A stretch of 64,000 nt of DNA. Source: Hedera helix. Taxonomy: Eukaryota; Streptophyta; Magnoliopsida; Apiales; Araliaceae. The position numbers and the translations under genes are program-made. Below are positions 59,342 through 64,000 of this stretch, piece by piece. Every line of letters begins with the position of its first letter. Position 1 is the stretch's first letter. The notes beneath the pieces were generated by a model. The model saw only the letters and a program-made list of their open reading frames with translations. It searched no databases and was not told the origin of the DNA. The stretch covers positions 59,132,792 through 59,196,791 of the forward strand of contig OX359267.1 of NCBI GenBank assembly GCA_947179155.2, read 5' to 3'.

Positions 59342-60338
59342 TTAGGGCCTTAAACCCAGAAAATCTCTGGTGGTCATACCATCATCATGGGCTGCTTCAC
59401 CAATATGGGCTTTATGATTATGATAATGTTTCTTTGAATCCATCAAGAACCCAGTAGTAGTAAATCCATAATCTCCAAACGTTGAGGTAGTGGCCATGGC
59501 CTGCTGCTGATGATCAAACCCACTTGCTCTAGTTGCAGCAGAGGAGAGACGAGTACTACTACTACTACTCATCATCATAATCATATTAATAAAACAAGAA
59601 TTAGGTGGAGGTACACCTGCACCTGCAGGTGACACGTGTCCGAGAGAGCTGCAGCTTCATTCCCGAATGAAGCCAAAGATCCAGTGGCCAACTCTTGTTC
59701 ACGTGAGGACAAATTTAGACCGAAACCAGTTGTATTGCTAGGCACGTGACCACCTTGGTGGGGTCTGGTCATGGTCATAGTCATGGGTGGCACTTGGCAG
59801 TACCAGCGACGAACTACTAGCAGAAGTAGTGATACTAGTTTTGCAAGTGCCAAGGGTTGCACCCATCGGGGCTGCTTTATGCAGCAATGCAGTTGCAGAC
59901 GTGTGGGGATGAGCTGCTGCTGCCGCTGCCTCTGCTCATGTAGGCCGGAAGAAACTGGTTATTGGGTCCAACACTAGTACTAGTACTAGGGTTAGGGTTT
60001 GGATTACTATTATTATTATTATCTTGGGTATGCTGTATTGCGAGTGATATGATGTGGTGAGACCATGATGATGATCCATATTTAACGGTATTGCTTGTGG
60101 TTGTGGGCCATCCAGACCTCCTGCAGCTAGCCATGGTGGAGTTTGACTAGTAAAATTTTGTTGCTCTTTATTCATGGGGAATGCATGGAAATCATGGGTC
60201 ATCATGATGTTGAATAATTGAGGTTGAACGAATGGAAGTTGAGGAATTATTGTTGTACTACTTCCATTTCTAAGTGATCTTGCACTTTCTTCTGCTAGAG
60301 CATCACAAAATGCTCTATGAGTGATAAAACTGTCCCTC
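59342..60338 (-). pseudogene. INDETERMINATE-domain (IDD) C2H2 zinc-finger pseudogene, last exon only
   Basis: The segment begins at an intact splice acceptor (TTTGATGCAG) and encodes RDSFITHRAFCDALAEESAR, the end of the fourth zinc finger of plant IDD transcription factors. The downstream IDD-specific blocks are recognisable: TSATALLHKAAPMGATLG (normally MSATALLQKAAQMG) and the C-terminal TRDFLGL. They lie in different frames: going 5' to 3' the reading frame changes near 60025, 59900, 59770 and 59635. The exons for the first three zinc fingers are absent; the 800 bp upstream hold none and the next upstream gene is a different, same-strand hydrolase. Conserved Met and Gln residues in the ALLQKAAQMG block are substituted. 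It is therefore a decayed, 5'-truncated copy, although one or two frame changes could be sequencing errors. Confidence 0.85.
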
Positions 60339-61139
60339 CTGCATCAAACAACATACATCGACTCGGTGGCCTGTTAACAAAGTTTCTTTCATTACCACCT
60401 AGTTTGCAATTAATTTAATACTATTATGGTGCAACGCAAAGTTGCTAGAAGCATTAGTACGCCGCAAAACAAATTAAATAGCCCTATATTTTTTGCTAGA
60501 AGCATTATTACTTCGTGTCAATAATGAAAATTTATTTAGTCGTGTTTTTATTAGTGTCATTGGCGAATCGATCTATCCTGGCTTTACCAGATTAATAAAA
60601 AAAACACTTATATTGTTTGTCATTTTCCTGTTTATTCCACAATTATTTGGTTTTAGAAATGGGATGTCGCTCAGCTGCCGCAATAAAATACTGCTGCTGA
60701 TAAGCATAGAGTAAACCGGGGGAGTGGTGGGGGAATCAGACTCATGGGTATTGATAATATATATGGCTAATCTTAAAATTTTAACCGACCAAGATATGAT
60801 CTACCAACAAACAAGAAGGAAATAAAAAATAATACTGCATCCATGCACGTTTCATAATAAAATTAATAACATGAACTGCAGCTAATAAACAAAATTTCAA
60901 CCAGACAGATAGAGTTCAATAATAACATGAACTGCAGCTGAATATGTAATGTAATGTAACCAGACAAACGTAATGCTGCATCCATGCACGTTTCATAATA
61001 AAATTAATGGGAAGATTAAGGTTTACCATTTAAGACCTGTCGGAAAACAAAAAATTTATTCTCTAAGTTGAAGATTTATAATACTAAGTAAGATCTAGTA
61101 CCCTTTTTTTGTTAAAAATGAGTAATAACCTGATGATGG
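60339..61139. other. Region between the IDD pseudogene and hydrolase gene, with short direct repeats
   Basis: No zinc-finger exon or other gene is visible. A 33-bp block (CTGCATCCATGCACGTTTCA...) is repeated at 60835-60867 and 60976-61008. AATAACATGAACTGCAGCT is repeated at about 60865-60883 and 60921-60939. The two pairs interleave, suggesting local duplication. Confidence 0.6.
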
Positions 61140-63966
61140 CTATAGAGTTACTGGCAATCGAAGCCCATCGTAGCTGAGTTGTATATCTAGACCTTCGCTC
61201 TCCATCAATTTCATGAGTTCTTCATTTACTTTTTCATGATCCATCAAATGCATCATACCTTCATATATTCAAAATAATAAAAAAATTAGATAATATTTAT
61301 CCCAAGTACGTACGTTTTGTTTGACCATAGTACTTGAACTGAGTATGATTTGACTAATCAACCTTAAAATCTGTCCAAATTATTCATACTATTTGCATAA
61401 CATAACAACACTGCTACCCATGGTAAAAAACAAGGAACAGGTTTGGAACACAAAACAATAATAGTAAGCTTGCGACCTAGAAAATAAGCCATACCAGTAA
61501 AAAGTGTTCTCTTAGGTTGAATTTTTCGAACTTCCTCCAAAGCCTGGAACAGAAAATGAATGTTAGTAATATTTTAAAAAACAAACATGATAATGACCCG
61601 AGTCAAAAGAAGATTTACCTTGGGAAGTCCAAAATGGGTTGACGAAGATCGATCTGGCCTCAACGCATCCTGAAGGTGTATTTGAATGCGTGCTGAATAA
61701 AATACTAATTTCTAGTTATATGCAATTGACGTAGTAAAGGGAGAGAGAGTGCACCAGAATGAGGAGTTCACAGTCCTGAAGAAGTGGATAAGTTTCTTCA
61801 GGTATTTCACTAACATCACTACAGCAATGTGGAAAAGGATTAGCCAATTTAGCAACAAAAACAAAGGATTAGCCTCTCAACTCCAGATCTTATACAAGCA
61901 ATAGATTTAAAAAGCATTACCTGATGTAGCAAATATTGCCAAAACGAAAACCCAAGGACCGGTAACCTTTCCCATGCCACACTGGTAGAGGTGTAAACTG
62001 AAAGCAGAGATATACAGCATATGAGAAGCAACCCAAGCACACTGATTTTATTCCCGAAGCCAATGAAATTTCAACTCCAATTGGAAAAGTATACAACACT
62101 CTTATATCCATTCCATTAGAAATGTTATTTGTACATCTTACATATTTTCAAAATATGCATGTTTTGAGGAGTAATACAGGCATATATAATTTAAAGGTAG
62201 AGAATAAGATGCGTGAAAGATGATACCATAATATTTTAGAGAATTCTTAGACCAACGCTAATGTAAAACTCAAACACAGAGACATCTGATCTTAAAGTCT
62301 ACAAGCACTATTTAGGTTATAACACATTACAACATTACAAAGTGAACCAGTTAGCCTCTCTGCAATTGATATGCATCGAACCTTAGAAGGGGGTCCACAG
62401 ACATATTATCAAACGAGCTGATTTAGCCTCGTAGTTAACCAAAGACTGTTGACTGGAATCGTTGTCCATACCAGACTTCAAAACAAATTTCAAATAAGGA
62501 TGTTTTCCTTTGTGTTCAGTGTTCACGATTCAAATAAGGATATTCTTCTTTGTGTTCAGTATTCATAATATACAATATCTGAACCATTCACATTACCAGA
62601 TAGGACCAAATTGAGTTTGGTTACTTGAGTAGCCTGGACTTCAAAAAGAGACAGAGATTTAAGAGTGTTAATTTCCACCAGCACTTGTATTGACCTCCTC
62701 TAAATGAAGTAAAATGTGCAAAACATCCACAAATAAGGCCTGATTCTATTAATGGAACACTTTTGAAAAATGTCCTACCTTTATATCTAGTCCTGCATTT
62801 CATAATAGCAATTATACGAGTCATGAGAGTACACATCCATCTTATACAGTAATATGTTTTACTCCTTATATACCAAATTCAACCTTTGAGCGGCACTGAA
62901 GAAAAAAATATTTCGAGCAAAATATTTTTAAGGATTGAACTAATTGCAGTAAAGATATCTGACCTGAAGATCATGTACGACAAATGGCTCTTCGTGTATA
63001 ATGTTGAATTGCAACTCTGAGACTGCAGCACCGGGTATGATAACACTTGTATCAACCAAATAATAATGAGTCTTTTTCATCACCTGAAAGCATCTTCAAC
63101 AATTATTTAACAGTTAAATCTAGCAAAAACTGAGCTGGACAATATATGACAACCCAAAAAAATGACGTAGGTAAATTTATATTCAGCCCTGCACTCGCCA
63201 CACAGAATGATAATAATAAAAACTATCCAGGAGACTACCATTTGAATATAGTCAACAATTTACTATATGTATAAGAACCAAATACAGTAGAACTACAGCA
63301 AGCCGAGATACCAAGCCATAGAACCATATTTAGTATATTTAAAGCTTTGAAATGCCAAATTTACAGAAAAAGGAATTTTGTAAGAAGAATAAAAAGATTC
63401 TAAACAAAGGGGGACAAGGAGTCAAACCCTTCTAACATGTGGAATAAAAAAACTCTTTCCAATCTCTACAAAGAATATTCAACCTGGAGTTGTCTAATTC
63501 ATTAAACATGACCACTAGGAATGTCCATAAACATCACCATTTAATAAAAAAATTATACTGCATGTCCAGAAGATAATAAAAAGTTATGAATATAGCAATT
63601 TATATTTAGCACTTAGTGGGTACTTTCCAGATATGTAGATGATAACACATCAAAAAAATTGTAAATGGATGCAAGAAAGGCAGGAATAGAATTTGAACCT
63701 CAAAATCACGGTTTGCTACATAAATAGGAATATGGGGCTGGACATTGTTAGTCCAATCCCGTAGGTCGTCCAAACCTGAACAAGAAGTTCATGGAGTGTA
63801 AGGTAACGGACTATAAACAAAAAAATATTAAAAAAACTTTCTATTATCAAAAGAAAAAAACAACATTTAATCATACATATGATAACATAAAAATGAGTCA
63901 CATCAGAGACCTCCGATTGCATCGGCATGAGAATGGGTAATAACAACTGCATCAAGTGTTCTTATC
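61140..63966 (-). CDS. Metallo-beta-lactamase-fold hydrolase, last 8 exons (gene continues past window end)
   Basis: Exons in transcript order: 63966-63911, 63775-63699, 63083-62964, 61997-61921, 61818-61755, 61669-61619, 61543-61495, 61258-61140. All splice junctions are GT-AG and in frame, encoding about 203 C-terminal residues. Key motifs: THSHADAIGG (the HxHxD metal-binding signature), YYLVDTSVIIPGAAVSE, PLPVWHG (metal His), NICYISDVSEIPEE (bridging Asp) and GMMHLMDHE (last His), ending YDGLRLPVTL. This order fits the PhnP-like branch of the metallo-beta-lactamase superfamily, often annotated as putative hydrolases. The substrate is unknown. The 5' exons, including any targeting signal, lie beyond 64000. 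Confidence 0.9.
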
Positions 63967-64000
63967 CTGACAGATGTGGAAATAGTGAGAAGAGCACACA

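Noticed and set aside
59581..60205. Treating the separate ORFs near 59.6-60.2 kb as distinct genes
   Set aside because: They are consecutive pieces of one IDD exon displaced by frame changes.
1..64000. CRISPR arrays, bacterial operons, rRNA genes
   Set aside because: No regularly spaced identical repeats with unique spacers and no rRNA motifs; tandem repeats found are LTR or intron duplications.

Overview
The window is nuclear DNA from a flowering plant, almost certainly a eudicot. The evidence is many-exon genes with GT-AG introns, AT-rich intergenic DNA full of (AT)n tracts, plant-specific families (NHL/LEA_2, PPR, INDETERMINATE-domain) and plant-type transposons (a Tekay chromovirus, Stowaway-like MITEs, a fold-back MITE, Helitron-like ends). 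The species cannot be fixed from sequence alone. No CRISPR arrays, operons or bacterial features are present.

Layout. An NDR1/HIN1-like membrane protein gene (1366-2142, +) lies near the left edge. An 11.0-kb Ty3/gypsy retrotransposon of the Tekay/Del chromovirus lineage follows (3637-14658). It has 3,388-bp LTRs with no difference seen between them, a complete pol, and an unrecognised 202-aa ORF where gag should be. After about 6.5 kb of gene-poor AT-rich DNA comes an 18-exon mitochondrial chaperonin-60 gene (21551-28408, +), whose large intron 12 carries a transposon nested in a transposon. An intronless PPR-E gene (30032-32158, +) is next. A repeat-rich stretch (33.4-39.0 kb) holds a Copia-like LTR between two Helitron-like ends, a tRNA-Glu pseudogene and a 2.3-kb solo LTR with a clear 5-bp target duplication. 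A small 63-aa protein gene (41120-41311, +) probably has a long 5'UTR intron. It converges on a 19-exon GH35 beta-galactosidase of the BGAL17 type (42684-57060, -), whose introns hold several small transposons and exact duplications. The right end has a decayed, 5'-truncated INDETERMINATE-domain zinc-finger pseudogene (59342-60338, -) and the last eight exons of a metallo-beta-lactamase-fold hydrolase (61140-63966, -) that runs off the window.

Gene functions are unrelated, as is usual for plant neighbourhoods: membrane/defence-associated (NHL), mitochondrial protein folding (CPN60), organelle RNA processing (PPR), glycan hydrolysis (BGAL17) and a predicted metallohydrolase. The exon structures were assembled by hand from splice consensus, reading-frame continuity and remembered family sequences. 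Every junction keeps frame, giving 574 codons for CPN60 and 680 for BGAL17, close to normal family lengths. The most unusual item is the gag-less but pol-complete retrotransposon with a foreign-looking first ORF and very recent LTRs.
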